Source of the DNA: Sphingorhabdus pulchriflava
GTDB lineage: Bacteria; Pseudomonadota; Alphaproteobacteria; Sphingomonadales; Sphingomonadaceae
Direction: 5' to 3'
Assembly (NCBI RefSeq): GCF_003367235.1
Contig: NZ_QRGP01000003.1
Location: 308,298-372,297 of the forward strand
DNA length: 64,000 nucleotides
Positions 8,830 through 17,538 of the stretch are shown in pieces; position 1 is the stretch's first letter, and every line of letters begins with the position of its first letter. The notes beneath the pieces are model-generated. The model saw only the letters and a list, made by a program, of their open reading frames with translations. It ran no database searches and was not told the origin of the DNA. Made by a program: the position numbers and the translations under genes.

Positions 8830-9242
8830 TTCGATGCCCCTACGCGCGCGGCGATTTCGGCTTCCGACTTGGCGCGGCGCTCGGCGTCATCTTTCTGGGC
8901 CTCGGCATCGAGTTTCTCGACATCCATGCCGACGGCACTGCCCAGCGCCTTATAGGCTTCACGTTCGCGCGCGCGCATCGCATCCTTTTTCTTTTGATAT
9001 TCTCGGATTGCGGCGAGGCTTTCCTCGACCGAGCGGTCGGCGGGCCAGCTTTCGAAATAGGTGACGGTCGGCGGCGGCGGGGTCGCCTTGTCCTTCGCGT
9101 CGAAATAGAACATCGTAATGATCGTCGCGGTCGGCACACAAGCAAGTAGCAAGATCAACAGCCGCCCGCCCCGCTGCTCGCGCATATAGCCGAACAGATC
9201 GGCTATGCCGCCCTTTACCGATGCATCCTGAAAGAAACTCAT
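8826..9242 (-). CDS. hypothetical single-pass membrane protein
   Basis: 138 residues starting at MSFFQDASVKG; the ORF is open further upstream but this Met precedes the protein-like part. One membrane helix lies at about 28-47 (LLILLLACVPTATIITMFYF), followed by a Pro run and a charged, probably helical, Lys/Glu/Ala-rich C-terminal half. I do not recognise a named family. It sits between the tonB-like gene and ribD on the same strand, with its stop overlapping the probable ribD start, so it may be co-translated with ribD. Confidence 0.7.
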   Translation of the reverse strand: MSFFQDASVKGGIADLFGYMREQRGGRLLILLLACVPTATIITMFYFDAKDKATPPPPTVTYFESWPADRSVEESLAAIREYQKKKDAMRAREREAYKALGSAVGMDVEKLDAEAQKDDAERRAKSEAEIAARVGASK

Positions 9243-9287
9243 GCGGCCTGTGTAGGGATTGCGGAGGCGGAATTCCAGTAGGGAGTG

Positions 9288-9309
9288 CCCCTCCCGCGTG
9301 CGGGAGGGG
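9288..9309. other. perfect stem-loop between tonB-like gene and the next gene
   Basis: CCCCTCCCG-CGTG-CGGGAGGGG, a 9-bp perfect stem with a four-base loop, 13 bases beyond the tonB-like stop codon (minus strand). No T run follows on either strand, so it may be a dispersed GC-rich repeat or an RNA-stabilising hairpin rather than a terminator. Confidence 0.55.
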
Positions 9310-9321
9310 AGGTTACCGACA

Positions 9322-9978
9322 TCAATTAATCGTGAAGCGCACACTCAATGTCTGCCAATCCTCAACCGCGACGTCGCCGCGTGTGGCGGGTTTGAACCGC
9401 CACGCCCGCAGCGCCTGCTTCACCGCAGCCTTGCCGAAATCGGGATGGCTGGCGCTGACGACCTGCGCATCGCGCACGCGGCCATCGGTGCCGATCAGCA
9501 CGCGGATTGATGCTGAGCCCTCGATTTCCTTTTGCAGCAGTCCGGACGGATAGTCGGGCTGGAAATCACGGGTGAAGCGCGGATCCCGGGTTGCTGCGCG
9601 AAACAGCGGTGGCGGCGGTTCGACGATGGGGTCCTGGAACCGCACTTCACCGCCGCCCTTGCCATCAACAACAGTGGTGGTTTCGGTTCTGGTGTCGCTC
9701 GTGGTGATATCGTTGCTGCTATCCGTCATCGTATCGGTCTCGCGCGGAGGCACGTAGACGTCGTCCTTAATCGGTTGGGTATCCGTATCCGGTTTTTTCT
9801 CGTCCACCGGTGGCGGAAGTGGTTCGATCGGGATGCTCCGGCCCTCAAATGGATCACGCTTGAACTCTTCGACAATCACCGGCGACAGCGCGACCGCCAA
9901 GATGATGCTGCCATTGACCCCGATGGCGAGCGCCATGCTCGCTGGGTTTGCGCGTTTGTTTTCGGTTGCGTAGCTCAT
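9322..9978 (-). CDS. TonB family energy-transducing protein
   Basis: 218 residues. An N-terminal membrane anchor (about 15-37), a long Pro/Asp/Thr-rich periplasmic linker and a C-terminal TonB domain (about 130-218) with DYPSGLLQKEIEGSASIRV and AWRFKPATRGDVAVEDW. TonB proteins pass proton-motive energy from ExbB/ExbD to outer membrane receptors. No exbB or exbD gene is nearby, so partner genes must lie elsewhere. An inverted repeat lies in the probable leader (10012-10048). Confidence 0.88.
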   Translation of the reverse strand: MSYATENKRANPASMALAIGVNGSIILAVALSPVIVEEFKRDPFEGRSIPIEPLPPPVDEKKPDTDTQPIKDDVYVPPRETDTMTDSSNDITTSDTRTETTTVVDGKGGGEVRFQDPIVEPPPPLFRAATRDPRFTRDFQPDYPSGLLQKEIEGSASIRVLIGTDGRVRDAQVVSASHPDFGKAAVKQALRAWRFKPATRGDVAVEDWQTLSVRFTIN

Positions 9979-10011
9979 TTCAGCTCCTCTCTCCTGTAGC
10001 TGTGCAACTAC

Positions 10012-10048
10012 CGGCCCGGAGCGAATGCGAATCAGCCAATCCGGGCCG
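10012..10048. promoter_or_regulatory. inverted repeat upstream of tonB-like gene
   Basis: CGGCCCGGA and TCCGGGCCG form a perfect 9-bp inverted repeat with 19 bases between, 34 bases before the tonB-like start. It could be an mRNA leader hairpin or a protein-binding dyad. I see no Fur-box-like sequence here. Confidence 0.4.
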
Positions 10049-10136
10049 ATAGTCGCGAGTTAATGATACAACATAACATTGCTGTGTCAAGAGGATGACG
10101 TAGCGTCAAGGCGTGAGCCAAAGCTTTATGGAAACG

Positions 10137-10448
10137 CTAGCTCTTGATCGCGCAAATCACGCCCGACGAACTCACCACGCCCAAAATCTCGGGATCCTGC
10201 AGCGCCTTGGTGCGCTTGACGAATTCCTCGATGGTGATCTGGCTGGCCTTCTTACCTTGCAGCTTTTTGAGGCCATTCAACTTGTTGAGCTGAAACAGCG
10301 ACAGCCGGTCCACCATGCGGTCGGCCATGCAGCCTGCTATCGGCTTGGAGAGCCCGGCATCGGTCAATGCCGTGCGGATACGCGTTTCCGGCGTGGCGCA
10401 CCCTGCAAGGGCCAATGCCACCACGGGAACGAGCAAGGCGGCCTTCAT
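10137..10448 (-). CDS. small predicted lipoprotein
   Basis: 103 residues starting at MKAALLVPV, with a lipobox ALAGC near residue 17. The mature part has two further Cys residues (GCMADRM and VICAIKS) and a short helical, Lys-rich middle. I do not recognise a named family. Its start codon overlaps the stop of ppa by 4 bases, so it is the second gene of a two-gene operon. An in-frame Met 10 codons upstream gives a worse signal sequence and was not used. Confidence 0.75.
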   Translation of the reverse strand: MKAALLVPVVALALAGCATPETRIRTALTDAGLSKPIAGCMADRMVDRLSLFQLNKLNGLKKLQGKKASQITIEEFVKRTKALQDPEILGVVSSSGVICAIKS

Positions 10449-10981
10449 ACGCCATGTTCCTTCGCGCGCTCGACGCATTCGATGATGATGCGCTTGGCGT
10501 CATCGACATCGCCCCAGCCATTGAGTTTGGCCCATTTGCCGGGTTCCAGATCCTTATAGTGCGTGAAGAAATGCTCGATCTGTTGCAGCACGATCGGCGG
10601 CATATCCTTATAGGTCACGACGTCGGCATAATAAGGGAAGGTGGTGTTCACGGGCACGCACAGCAGCTTTTCATCGCCGCCCTTGTCGTCTTCCATCAAC
10701 AGCACGCCGACCGGGCGGCATTTGACCACGGCGCCCGCAACAATCGGCGAACGCGCGACAACCAGCGCATCGAGTGGATCACCATCCTCGCCCAGCGTGT
10801 GCGGCACGAAACCGTAATTGGCCGGATAGCGCATCGGAGTGTGGAGGAAGCGGTCAACGAACAGCGCGCCCGAAGCCTTGTCGAATTCATATTTCACCGG
10901 CTCGCCGCCAATGGGCACTTCGATCAGGACGTTGAGGCTTTCGGGCGGATTGTCGCCGGCGGGGATGAGGTCGATACGCAT
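10445..10981 (-). CDS. ppa: inorganic diphosphatase
   Basis: 178-residue soluble family I pyrophosphatase, hydrolysing PPi to phosphate and pulling biosynthetic reactions forward. Motifs: IEVPIGGEPVKYEFDK, the metal-binding GEDGDPLDALVV, and YADVVTYKDMPP. The length matches the bacterial hexameric enzyme. It is the promoter-proximal gene of a pair with the small lipoprotein. Confidence 0.96.
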   Translation of the reverse strand: MRIDLIPAGDNPPESLNVLIEVPIGGEPVKYEFDKASGALFVDRFLHTPMRYPANYGFVPHTLGEDGDPLDALVVARSPIVAGAVVKCRPVGVLLMEDDKGGDEKLLCVPVNTTFPYYADVVTYKDMPPIVLQQIEHFFTHYKDLEPGKWAKLNGWGDVDDAKRIIIECVERAKEHGV

Positions 10982-11097
10982 GGGAGTAGGCCTTTATGGT
11001 TGTTTGGCGCGGCCCCTAGTCGAATATTGCGGCTTACGGAAGGCTGAATAGCGGCCTATTCCCCCATATCATAAAACCCGCTAGGGAGCCGCGCATC

Positions 11098-12318
11098 ATG
11101 GCAAAGATTCAGACCCCCCAGCCCGTGCGCGGCACACAGGATATGTATGGCGAAACCGAGGAGCGGTTCGTGCATGTCGTTTCGACCTTTGAGCGTGTGC
11201 GGCGGCTTTATGGGTTCAAAGGGCTGCAACTTCCGGTGATCGAGCCGACTGCGGTTTTTGCCCGTTCACTGGGTGAGGCGACCGATGTCGTTTCGAAGGA
11301 GATGTACACCTTCGAGGATCGCGGCGGCGATTCAATCACGCTGCGTCCCGAATTTACCGCAGGCATTGCGCGCGCCTACCTGACCAATGGCTGGCAGCAG
11401 CATGCACCGATGAAGGTAACCGCGCATGGGCCCCTGTTCCGCTATGAACGCCCGCAAAAGGGCCGCTATCGCCAGTTTCACCAGATCGACGCCGAAATCA
11501 TCGGTGCGGCGGAACCGGCGGCGGATGTCGAACTGCTGGTGATGGCCGACCAGCTGCTGCACGAACTGGGCATCAAGGAAGGCGTCACGCTGGAATTGAA
11601 TACGCTCGGCGATGCGGCAAGCCGCGATGCCTGGCGCGCGGCGTTGATCACCTATTTCAACGATCACAAGGATGTTTTGTCAGAAGACAGCCTGTCGCGG
11701 CTGGAGAAAAACCCGCTGCGCATCCTCGACAGCAAAGACCCCGACGATCGCGGCGTCGCCCATGCCGCGCCGAAGATTGACGAGTTTTTGAGCGGCGAGG
11801 CGCAGGACTTTTTCGGTGCGGTGACGGCTGGATTGGATGCCGCAGGCGTTGCCTGGACGCGCAACGCAAAGCTGGTGCGCGGCCTCGATTATTATCGCCA
11901 CACCGCGTTCGAATTCACCACCGACCGGCTGGGCGCACAAGGCACAGTGCTCGGCGGCGGACGCTATGATGGGCTCATCGAGAATTTGGGTGGCCCGCCC
12001 ACGCCTGCAGTCGGTTGGGCTGCGGGGATTGAGCGACTGGCGATGTTGATTGACACGCCAGTATGGTTCCAGCTTGAGGCTATGATTGTACTCGAGAATG
12101 ACCTCGGTATGCCGCATGCAATCTCGTTGTTGAAACAGTTGCGCTCGGCTGGAATTTCTACGGATATGATCGCGACCGGTTCACCGAAGAAACGCTATGA
12201 CAAGGCAGTCAAGCACAACCCGTTCGCAATCTTGCGTGTAGATGAAAACGGCTATTATGGGATTTCGAGTGAAGGCGAAAATTCCCGCCTTCTCGAGGTT
12301 CTCAGTACGCTTGCATGA
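11098..12318 (+). CDS. hisS: histidyl-tRNA synthetase
   Basis: 406-residue class II aminoacyl-tRNA synthetase charging tRNA-His. Visible are motif 2 with [16 protein letters not shown], the histidine-specific signature [15 protein letters not shown], and motif 3 region GGGRYDGL with GWAAGIERL. An anticodon-binding domain closes the protein. An AGGGAG ribosome site precedes the ATG. It overlaps prfA by 4 bases (ATGA), so the two translation genes form an operon. Confidence 0.97.
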   Translation: MAKIQTPQPVRGTQDMYGETEERFVHVVSTFERVRRLYGFKGLQLPVIEPTAVFARSLGEATDVVSKEMYTFEDRGGDSITLRPEFTAGIARAYLTNGWQQHAPMKVTAHGPLFRYERPQKGRYRQFHQIDAEIIGAAEPAADVELLVMADQLLHELGIKEGVTLELNTLGDAASRDAWRAALITYFNDHKDVLSEDSLSRLEKNPLRILDSKDPDDRGVAHAAPKIDEFLSGEAQDFFGAVTAGLDAAGVAWTRNAKLVRGLDYYRHTAFEFTTDRLGAQGTVLGGGRYDGLIENLGGPPTPAVGWAAGIERLAMLIDTPVWFQLEAMIVLENDLGMPHAISLLKQLRSAGISTDMIATGSPKKRYDKAVKHNPFAILRVDENGYYGISSEGENSRLLEVLSTLA

Positions 12319-13394
12319 CCACCATCTCCCCCCAACGCATCGCGCAGATCGAGGCGCGCTTTGCCGAGCTTGAGGCGCGGATGGCCTCTGGCACGCTGGA
12401 GGGCGATGCGTTTGTGCAGGCGTCGAAGGAATATTCGGAGCTCGAGCCGGTCGCCAAGGCCGCCGCCGCGCTGCGCGGGCTTCGCGACGAATTGGCGGGG
12501 CTGGAGGAAATGCTTTCGGGCGACGATGCTGACCTCAAAGCCATGGCTGCCGAGGAAATCGATGGCGTGCGCGAGCGGATCGAGGCGGGAGAGCATGAAT
12601 TGGCCATCCTCCTCCTCCCGCGCGATGTCGCCGACCAGCGTTCGGCGATGCTCGAAATCCGCGCAGGCACGGGCGGAGATGAGGCAGCGCTGTTCGCGGG
12701 CGATCTCTACCGCATGTATGAACGCTATGCAGGGCTTCAGGGCTGGAAGGTCGAACCGATTTCGATGAGCGCATCCGACGTTGGCGGGTTCAAGGAAATT
12801 GTCGCCGCGGTTTCGGGCGCGGGCGTTTTTGCTAAACTGAAATTCGAAAGCGGTGTCCACCGGGTGCAGCGTGTGCCGGTGACCGAAAGCGGCGGCCGCA
12901 TCCATACCAGCGCGGCGACCGTTGCGGTGCTACCTGAACCGACCGAGGTCGATGTCCATATCGAGGACAAGGACCTGAAGATCGATGTCTATCGCGCCTC
13001 GGGCGCGGGCGGGCAGCATGTGAACACCACTGATAGCGCGGTGCGTATCACCCACGCGCCGACCGGCATCGTCGTCACCTGCCAGGATGGCCGCAGCCAG
13101 CACAAGAACAAGGAAAAGGCGATGCAAGTGCTGCGCGCCCGCATCTACGAAAAGGAACGCGAGGAAGCGCAGGGGGCCGAAGCCGAGGCGCGCAAGGCGA
13201 TGGTCGGCAGCGGCGACCGCAGCGAGCGCATCCGCACCTATAATTTCCCGCAAGGTCGTGTCACCGACCACCGCATCAACCTGACGCTGCACAAGCTTCC
13301 CGAAATATTGGAAGGCGCGGGGCTCGCCGAGATGGTTGACGCGTTGATATCCGAAGACCAGTCTGCGCGACTGGCGGGGATGGACGCCGGATAG
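12315..13394 (+). CDS. prfA: peptide chain release factor 1
   Basis: 359-residue class I release factor reading UAA and UAG. The codon-recognition tripeptide is Pro188-Val189-Thr190 (the RF1-type PxT) within [15 protein letters not shown], and the catalytic GGQ is residues 232-234 in [18 protein letters not shown]. This separates it from RF2. It follows hisS with a 4-base overlap. In many alphaproteobacteria prmC follows prfA; here it does not. Confidence 0.97.
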   Translation: MTTISPQRIAQIEARFAELEARMASGTLEGDAFVQASKEYSELEPVAKAAAALRGLRDELAGLEEMLSGDDADLKAMAAEEIDGVRERIEAGEHELAILLLPRDVADQRSAMLEIRAGTGGDEAALFAGDLYRMYERYAGLQGWKVEPISMSASDVGGFKEIVAAVSGAGVFAKLKFESGVHRVQRVPVTESGGRIHTSAATVAVLPEPTEVDVHIEDKDLKIDVYRASGAGGQHVNTTDSAVRITHAPTGIVVTCQDGRSQHKNKEKAMQVLRARIYEKEREEAQGAEAEARKAMVGSGDRSERIRTYNFPQGRVTDHRINLTLHKLPEILEGAGLAEMVDALISEDQSARLAGMDAG

Positions 13395-13420
13395 TTATGA
13401 TGGCACCACGGTTAAACATC

Positions 13421-13489
13421 ACCGTAGCCCTGAGCCTGTCGAAGGGCGCTTCTCGGCGAGGCGTGCTTCGACAGGCTCAGCACTACGGT
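13421..13489. repeat. long imperfect inverted repeat after prfA
   Basis: Arms CTGAGCCTGTCGAAG (13430-13444) and CTTCGACAGGCTCAG (13466-13480) are perfect 15-bp complements, flanked by a further ACCGTAG/CTACGGT pair with two mismatched bases between. The core CTGAGCCTGTCGAAG resembles a repeat dispersed through many sphingomonad genomes (from memory). It could end transcription from prfA or be a REP/MITE-like element. Confidence 0.7.
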
Positions 13490-13543
13490 TTTGTGTAATG
13501 CCATCCTAATTCAGATTTTAATTCGCAAGAGGAGAGTGCGACG

Positions 13544-14185
13544 ATGAAATTATACCAGTCAGTTGGCCCCAACCCCCGTGTTGTCCTCTTCTACCTTTCC
13601 GAAAAAGGCCTCAAGATTGACCGTGCCTTTGTCGATATTCGTGCAGGTGAAAACCGGCAGGGCGAGTGGCTGAAAAAGCATCCGCGCGGCGGTATTCCCG
13701 TCCTCGAACTCGATGATGGCAGCCTGATTTCCGAAGCGACGGTGATTTGCGACTATCTCGATGAGCGCTTTCCGGAAAACCCGTTGGTTGGTACGACACC
13801 AGAAGCGCGCGCCGCCGTCCGTTCCGCAATCCGCCATATCGATTACAGCATCGGTAGCCCGATGATGAACGGCTTCCGCAGTGCAGAAGGTCTGCCGATG
13901 TTCGAAAACCGGATGCTATGCGTTCCCGAAGCCGCACCGGGCAACAAGGCCTATGCGCAGGATGGTATGCGGCAGGCGGATGCGCTGCTTGCGCGGCAGC
14001 CATTTGTCGCGGGGGACAGCTTCAGCCTTGCCGACATATCACTGTTCTGCTGGGTCGAATTCGGCGCGATGGTGGGGCAGCCGATCCCTGAGGATGCGGC
14101 GCATCTGAAGGCGTGGCGTGACAAGATCGCCGTGATGCCATCCGCGATTGCCAGCGCCGATCCCAAGCACGGATTGGCCGACTAG
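13544..14185 (+). CDS. glutathione S-transferase family protein
   Basis: 213 residues with a thioredoxin-like N-terminal domain (MKLYQSVGPNPRVVLFYL; the glutathione-binding HPRGGIPVLELDDG and SEATVICDYLDE) and an all-helical C-terminal domain with FSLADISLFCWVEFG. GSTs conjugate or transfer glutathione; the substrate cannot be told from sequence. It is a single gene with its own GAGGAGA ribosome site and a stem-loop behind it. Confidence 0.92.
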   Translation: MKLYQSVGPNPRVVLFYLSEKGLKIDRAFVDIRAGENRQGEWLKKHPRGGIPVLELDDGSLISEATVICDYLDERFPENPLVGTTPEARAAVRSAIRHIDYSIGSPMMNGFRSAEGLPMFENRMLCVPEAAPGNKAYAQDGMRQADALLARQPFVAGDSFSLADISLFCWVEFGAMVGQPIPEDAAHLKAWRDKIAVMPSAIASADPKHGLAD

Positions 14186-14513
14186 GCTCAAATAGCGATT
14201 TCAGGAAATGCCGGGACGGGTTGGTGCGAGACCAGATAAGCGACCAACCCGTCCATGGCGTGTGGGTGTTGAACATCTATCCTGATGCAGCACCCGTGCC
14301 AATTTCAAGCGACCCATAAAATACAATGCGTTAGATGGTTTTCACGTCGTTAACATTTTGGCCATTGTAAAAATCGCCGACAATTTGACAGGGTTCAAGT
14401 CTCGCCATTCGTGGCTGGCCGGATGTCGTTCGTCGAAGCCTATGTTTACAGCCGTAATCGAAATGACTACGCCTGTAGTCGAAAATGGCGCAACATAGGC
14501 AAGGTGTGACCGA
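14186..14513. other. 328-base intergenic region between GST and blaI
   Basis: It holds a stem-loop at 14215-14253 behind the GST gene (GACGGGTTGGT/ACCAACCCGTC, 11-bp perfect stem, 17-base loop, no T run), an A/T-richer middle part, and the two BlaI-type operator dyads at 14446-14480. No gene is seen in it. Confidence 0.7.
14446..14480. promoter_or_regulatory. two tandem BlaI/MecI-type operators upstream of blaI
   Basis: TTAC-AGCC-GTAA (14446-14457) and GACTAC-GCCT-GTAGTC (14465-14480) are two dyads with the same TAC-N4-GTA core. Their centres are 21 bases apart, about two helical turns, so two repressor dimers could bind one face. The TAC/GTA core is the known BlaI/MecI/CopY-type half-site. 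The second dyad ends 33 bases before the blaI start, in position to block its promoter. Confidence 0.75.
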
Positions 14514-14882
14514 ATGCCCGAACGTATAAGTGAAGCTGAACTGGCGGTGATGGAAGTGCTTTGGGATGAAGCTCCGCTTACCGCGACCGACGTCGCCGGC
14601 AGGGTGGCGCGCCAGCGGGAATGGTCATTGGCCACGGTTAAGACCCTGCTCTCGCGTCTCGTCGCGAAGGAAGCGATTAGCCATCATCTCGATGGCCGCC
14701 GGTTTCTTTATTCGCCTCTGGTCGAACGCGAAACCTATGTCGCGCGCGAATCACGCCGCCTGGTTGACCGCTTTTTCGGTGGCAAGCTGATGCCTCTTGT
14801 CGCGCACCTCGCCGAGCAAAAAAGCCTGAGTGACGACGACATTGCCGAAATCGAAAAGCTGCTGAGGGAGATGAAATCATGA
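14514..14882 (+). CDS. BlaI/MecI/CopY-family transcriptional repressor
   Basis: 122-residue winged-helix repressor: SEAELAVMEVLWDEAPLTAT and VARQREWSLATVKTLLSRLV form the DNA-binding domain, and the C-terminal part is the dimerisation helix where the partner protease usually triggers cleavage. It overlaps the M56 peptidase gene by 4 bases, the normal repressor-sensor pair. Two matching operators upstream suggest autoregulation. No beta-lactamase gene is nearby, so the target may be elsewhere. Confidence 0.92.
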   Translation: MPERISEAELAVMEVLWDEAPLTATDVAGRVARQREWSLATVKTLLSRLVAKEAISHHLDGRRFLYSPLVERETYVARESRRLVDRFFGGKLMPLVAHLAEQKSLSDDDIAEIEKLLREMKS

Positions 14883-16486
14883 CGGAGTGGCTGAGTGATA
14901 CATTGCTGGCGACCAGCGCGCTGCTGTTGCTGGTACTTTTGATCCGTGGTCCGGTTGCCCGGCATTTTGGGGCTGCGACGGCCTATTTCCTCTGGGCGTT
15001 GCCCGCTGCCCGCCTGTTCATGCCGACGCTGACCAAAGAGGTGGCGTCGCCTACGCTGCCATTTGAATTGACGGCCGCCGACGGTGCGCGCGATGTGGCG
15101 CTTGCCGCAGTGCCGAATGGTGGCCAAGCAGCCGCATCCGTCGCGACATCGGCTATCGACTGGACCGTTATCGGCCTGACTCTATGGCTGGGTGGGGCGG
15201 CACTGCTCTTCATCGTACAGATGTACCGTTATGCTGCCTTGCGCGAAGAATTGCTCTCCGACGCGGTCGACATCGACCGGATTGACGGCATTCGCATCAT
15301 TCAGACCGATCGCATCGATGGCCCGCTGGCTTTCGGGCTGCTGCGCCGCTTTATCGCGGTTCCGCGCGATTTCACGCACACTTTCTCACCACGCGAGCGC
15401 GATCTGGCGCTGGAACATGAGCTGGCGCATCACCGTGGCGGCGATCTGTTCGCCAATTTGGCGGCGTTTATCGTTCTTTGCCTGATGTGGTTCAACCCGC
15501 TCGCATGGATGGCGTGGAGCGCTTTTCGCTTTGATCAGGAGGCAGCGTGCGATGCGCGCGTAATCGCCGGGGCTGATGCGACCACAAGACAAACCTATGG
15601 CCGAGCGCTGGCGCGCACAGCCACTGAAGGGCTGCCGGCATTTGCGATGGCCTTGAACAGCCCGCGCACCCTTATTCAAAGATTGAGGAGACTGACAATG
15701 AACGAGACCAGCAAGGTTCGCCGGCTGACTGGTAAGATGGCAATATTGGCCGCAGCGGCCGTTGCTCTGCCGTTGACTGCAACGGTGGTGCCGGTATTTG
15801 CACAATCTGAACCTGCACCTGCCGGAGTGGACGCTGAAAAAAAGCTTGAAGTCAAAAAACACAAGGTCGTGATCGTGAAGAGCGAAGACGGCAAACCGGT
15901 TGTTATCGACACTAGAGGGGATGCTGAAACACCTTTTGTGAAAACGGTCGAAAAGGATGGCAAGACGATCGTCCTGCGATCGAACAAGGAAATCACCGAT
16001 TCCGAAATGGCAAATATGGTTGCGGCGGCAATAGCCTCAAGCCAGCAATCTGAAGCAGACGCAGGCGGCAGCGAAAAACGCACCATGGTCATGCGGCTGA
16101 AGAAAGACGGAAAGCTGATGGATGGTGCGGGGGCAGATCATTATCAATTCGCATTCGACGAGATCGAAATTGCAAAGATGATCCCCGACATCGAATTTAA
16201 GGAAATTCGAGGTAAATGCAACGAAGGCGAACCAGTCACAACCAATATCGATGGATTTGACGGACAGAATAAGTCCCGCATCCGTATCGTGATGTGTGGC
16301 AAGGTGCAGGCCAATGTTGCACGCAAGCATGCAATTCAGGGGCTGAAGGAAGCGCGTGACGAGATCCAGGCCGATGGCGAAATGCCCGATTCGATCCGCA
16401 AGGATGTTGTCAAAAAGCTCGAGGAAAAGATCGAGAAAATGGAACAACAGTCGAAGGACGACGCCGAAACCAGCGAAGATGTTTGA
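14879..16486 (+). CDS. BlaR1-like M56 family membrane metallopeptidase
   Basis: 535 residues with membrane helices at about 4-22, 35-52, 100-118 and 195-215 and a zinc site LEHELAHHRGGD (HExxH) with downstream Glu in FDQEAACDARVI. This is the M56 protease part that inactivates BlaI in known systems. The periplasmic C-terminal half starts after a further hydrophobic stretch near 280-300 (MAILAAAAVALPLTATVV); it is acidic/Lys-rich and shows no penicillin-binding serine motif, so it is not a classical beta-lactam sensor. What it senses is unknown. A terminator follows. Confidence 0.85.
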   Translation: MTEWLSDTLLATSALLLLVLLIRGPVARHFGAATAYFLWALPAARLFMPTLTKEVASPTLPFELTAADGARDVALAAVPNGGQAAASVATSAIDWTVIGLTLWLGGAALLFIVQMYRYAALREELLSDAVDIDRIDGIRIIQTDRIDGPLAFGLLRRFIAVPRDFTHTFSPRERDLALEHELAHHRGGDLFANLAAFIVLCLMWFNPLAWMAWSAFRFDQEAACDARVIAGADATTRQTYGRALARTATEGLPAFAMALNSPRTLIQRLRRLTMNETSKVRRLTGKMAILAAAAVALPLTATVVPVFAQSEPAPAGVDAEKKLEVKKHKVVIVKSEDGKPVVIDTRGDAETPFVKTVEKDGKTIVLRSNKEITDSEMANMVAAAIASSQQSEADAGGSEKRTMVMRLKKDGKLMDGAGADHYQFAFDEIEIAKMIPDIEFKEIRGKCNEGEPVTTNIDGFDGQNKSRIRIVMCGKVQANVARKHAIQGLKEARDEIQADGEMPDSIRKDVVKKLEEKIEKMEQQSKDDAETSEDV

Positions 16487-16560
16487 CCCATTTCTGCAAC
16501 AAGCCCTGACTAAGGGCTTTCCCCGAAGCTAGCTCCCCAGCGTTGCTTCGTGACTTGAAA

Positions 16561-16588
16561 GGGCGGGTCTAACGATCCGCCCCTTTTT
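16561..16588 (+). terminator. intrinsic terminator after the BlaR1-like gene
   Basis: A 9-bp stem (one G-U pair), GGGCGGGTC-TAAC-GATCCGCCC, followed after one C by five T residues. It lies 74 bases beyond the stop codon and just before the MBL hydrolase gene. Confidence 0.88.
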
Positions 16589-16626
16589 CATTGCCCCGTC
16601 GCCAGTCCGCCACCATATAGATTGGT

Positions 16627-17538
16627 ATGAGCGACTGGCCCGACAGCATCCACGCAGGCGAAACCGAACAGCATGAGCCACTGGTGCGGCGCGTGCTGGC
16701 ACCCAACCCGTCGCCTTACACCTTCACCGGTACGCAGACCTGGTTAGTCGGCGCTGGAAATGAAATTGCCGTGATTGATCCGGGCCCTGCAGGGAGCGGG
16801 CTTAGCATCGGTGATCCCAAGGATATGAATGGTGAAGGCCATGTAGAGGCCATTTTGCGTGCGGTCGGCAATGCCAAAATCACGGCAATTCTCTGCACCC
16901 ACACCCACCGCGACCATTCGCCTGCTGCGGCACCCCTCAAGGCGCTGACGGGAGCTCCAATCATTGGCTGTGCGCCGCTTTCTATTGCAGACGATGGCCC
17001 GCGCGCCGATAGCGCCTTTGACCCCGATTATGCCCCTGACCGCATCCTTAGGGATGGCGAACGGATTTCGGGTGAAGGCTGGACCATCGAGGCGGTTGCA
17101 ACGCCTGGCCATACGAGCAACCATCTTTGCTACGCGCTGATCGAAAGCGGAGCGCTGTTTACCGGCGACCATGTGATGAAATGGTCGACCAGCGTTGTCT
17201 CTCCACCCGACGGCGACATGTCTGCCTATATGGCTTCGCTGCAAAAGCTCTATGACCGCGAAGATCGTGTCTATTATCCGGCGCATGGGCCGGCAGTCGA
17301 CAATCCCCGGCAGTTGGTACGCGGCATGATTGGCCACCGGCGTATGCGCGAGCGGCAGATTTTGGGACTGCTCGAGCAGGGGGCTCAGGTCATTCCCGAT
17401 ATGGTCACCGAAATGTATAAGGGCCTCGACGAGCGTCTTAAGGGTGCGGCAGGCCGCTCGGTGCTTGCGCATCTGGTCGATCTTGAAAAGCAGGGCCGCG
17501 TAGCTTTGGACGGTGAGGCATGGCAGTTGGCAGCCTGA
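16627..17538 (+). CDS. MBL-fold metallo-hydrolase (LACTB2-like)
   Basis: 303 residues with the metallo-beta-lactamase fold: the zinc motif THTHRDHSP, a second-shell TPGHTSNHL, FTGDHVMKW and a late PAHGPAVDN, giving the usual His/Asp ligand set. A C-terminal winged-helix segment (about 230-290) is typical of the LACTB2-like subgroup, members of which act as nucleases or hydrolases; the substrate here is unknown. Its end overlaps the next gene by 19 bases. Confidence 0.88.
   Translation: MSDWPDSIHAGETEQHEPLVRRVLAPNPSPYTFTGTQTWLVGAGNEIAVIDPGPAGSGLSIGDPKDMNGEGHVEAILRAVGNAKITAILCTHTHRDHSPAAAPLKALTGAPIIGCAPLSIADDGPRADSAFDPDYAPDRILRDGERISGEGWTIEAVATPGHTSNHLCYALIESGALFTGDHVMKWSTSVVSPPDGDMSAYMASLQKLYDREDRVYYPAHGPAVDNPRQLVRGMIGHRRMRERQILGLLEQGAQVIPDMVTEMYKGLDERLKGAAGRSVLAHLVDLEKQGRVALDGEAWQLAA

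Noticed and set aside
8069..9064. 331-codon open frame on the plus strand
   Set aside because: Antisense to ribD and the next gene; Ser/Arg/Pro-rich with no recognisable domain, while the minus strand encodes clear RibD motifs.
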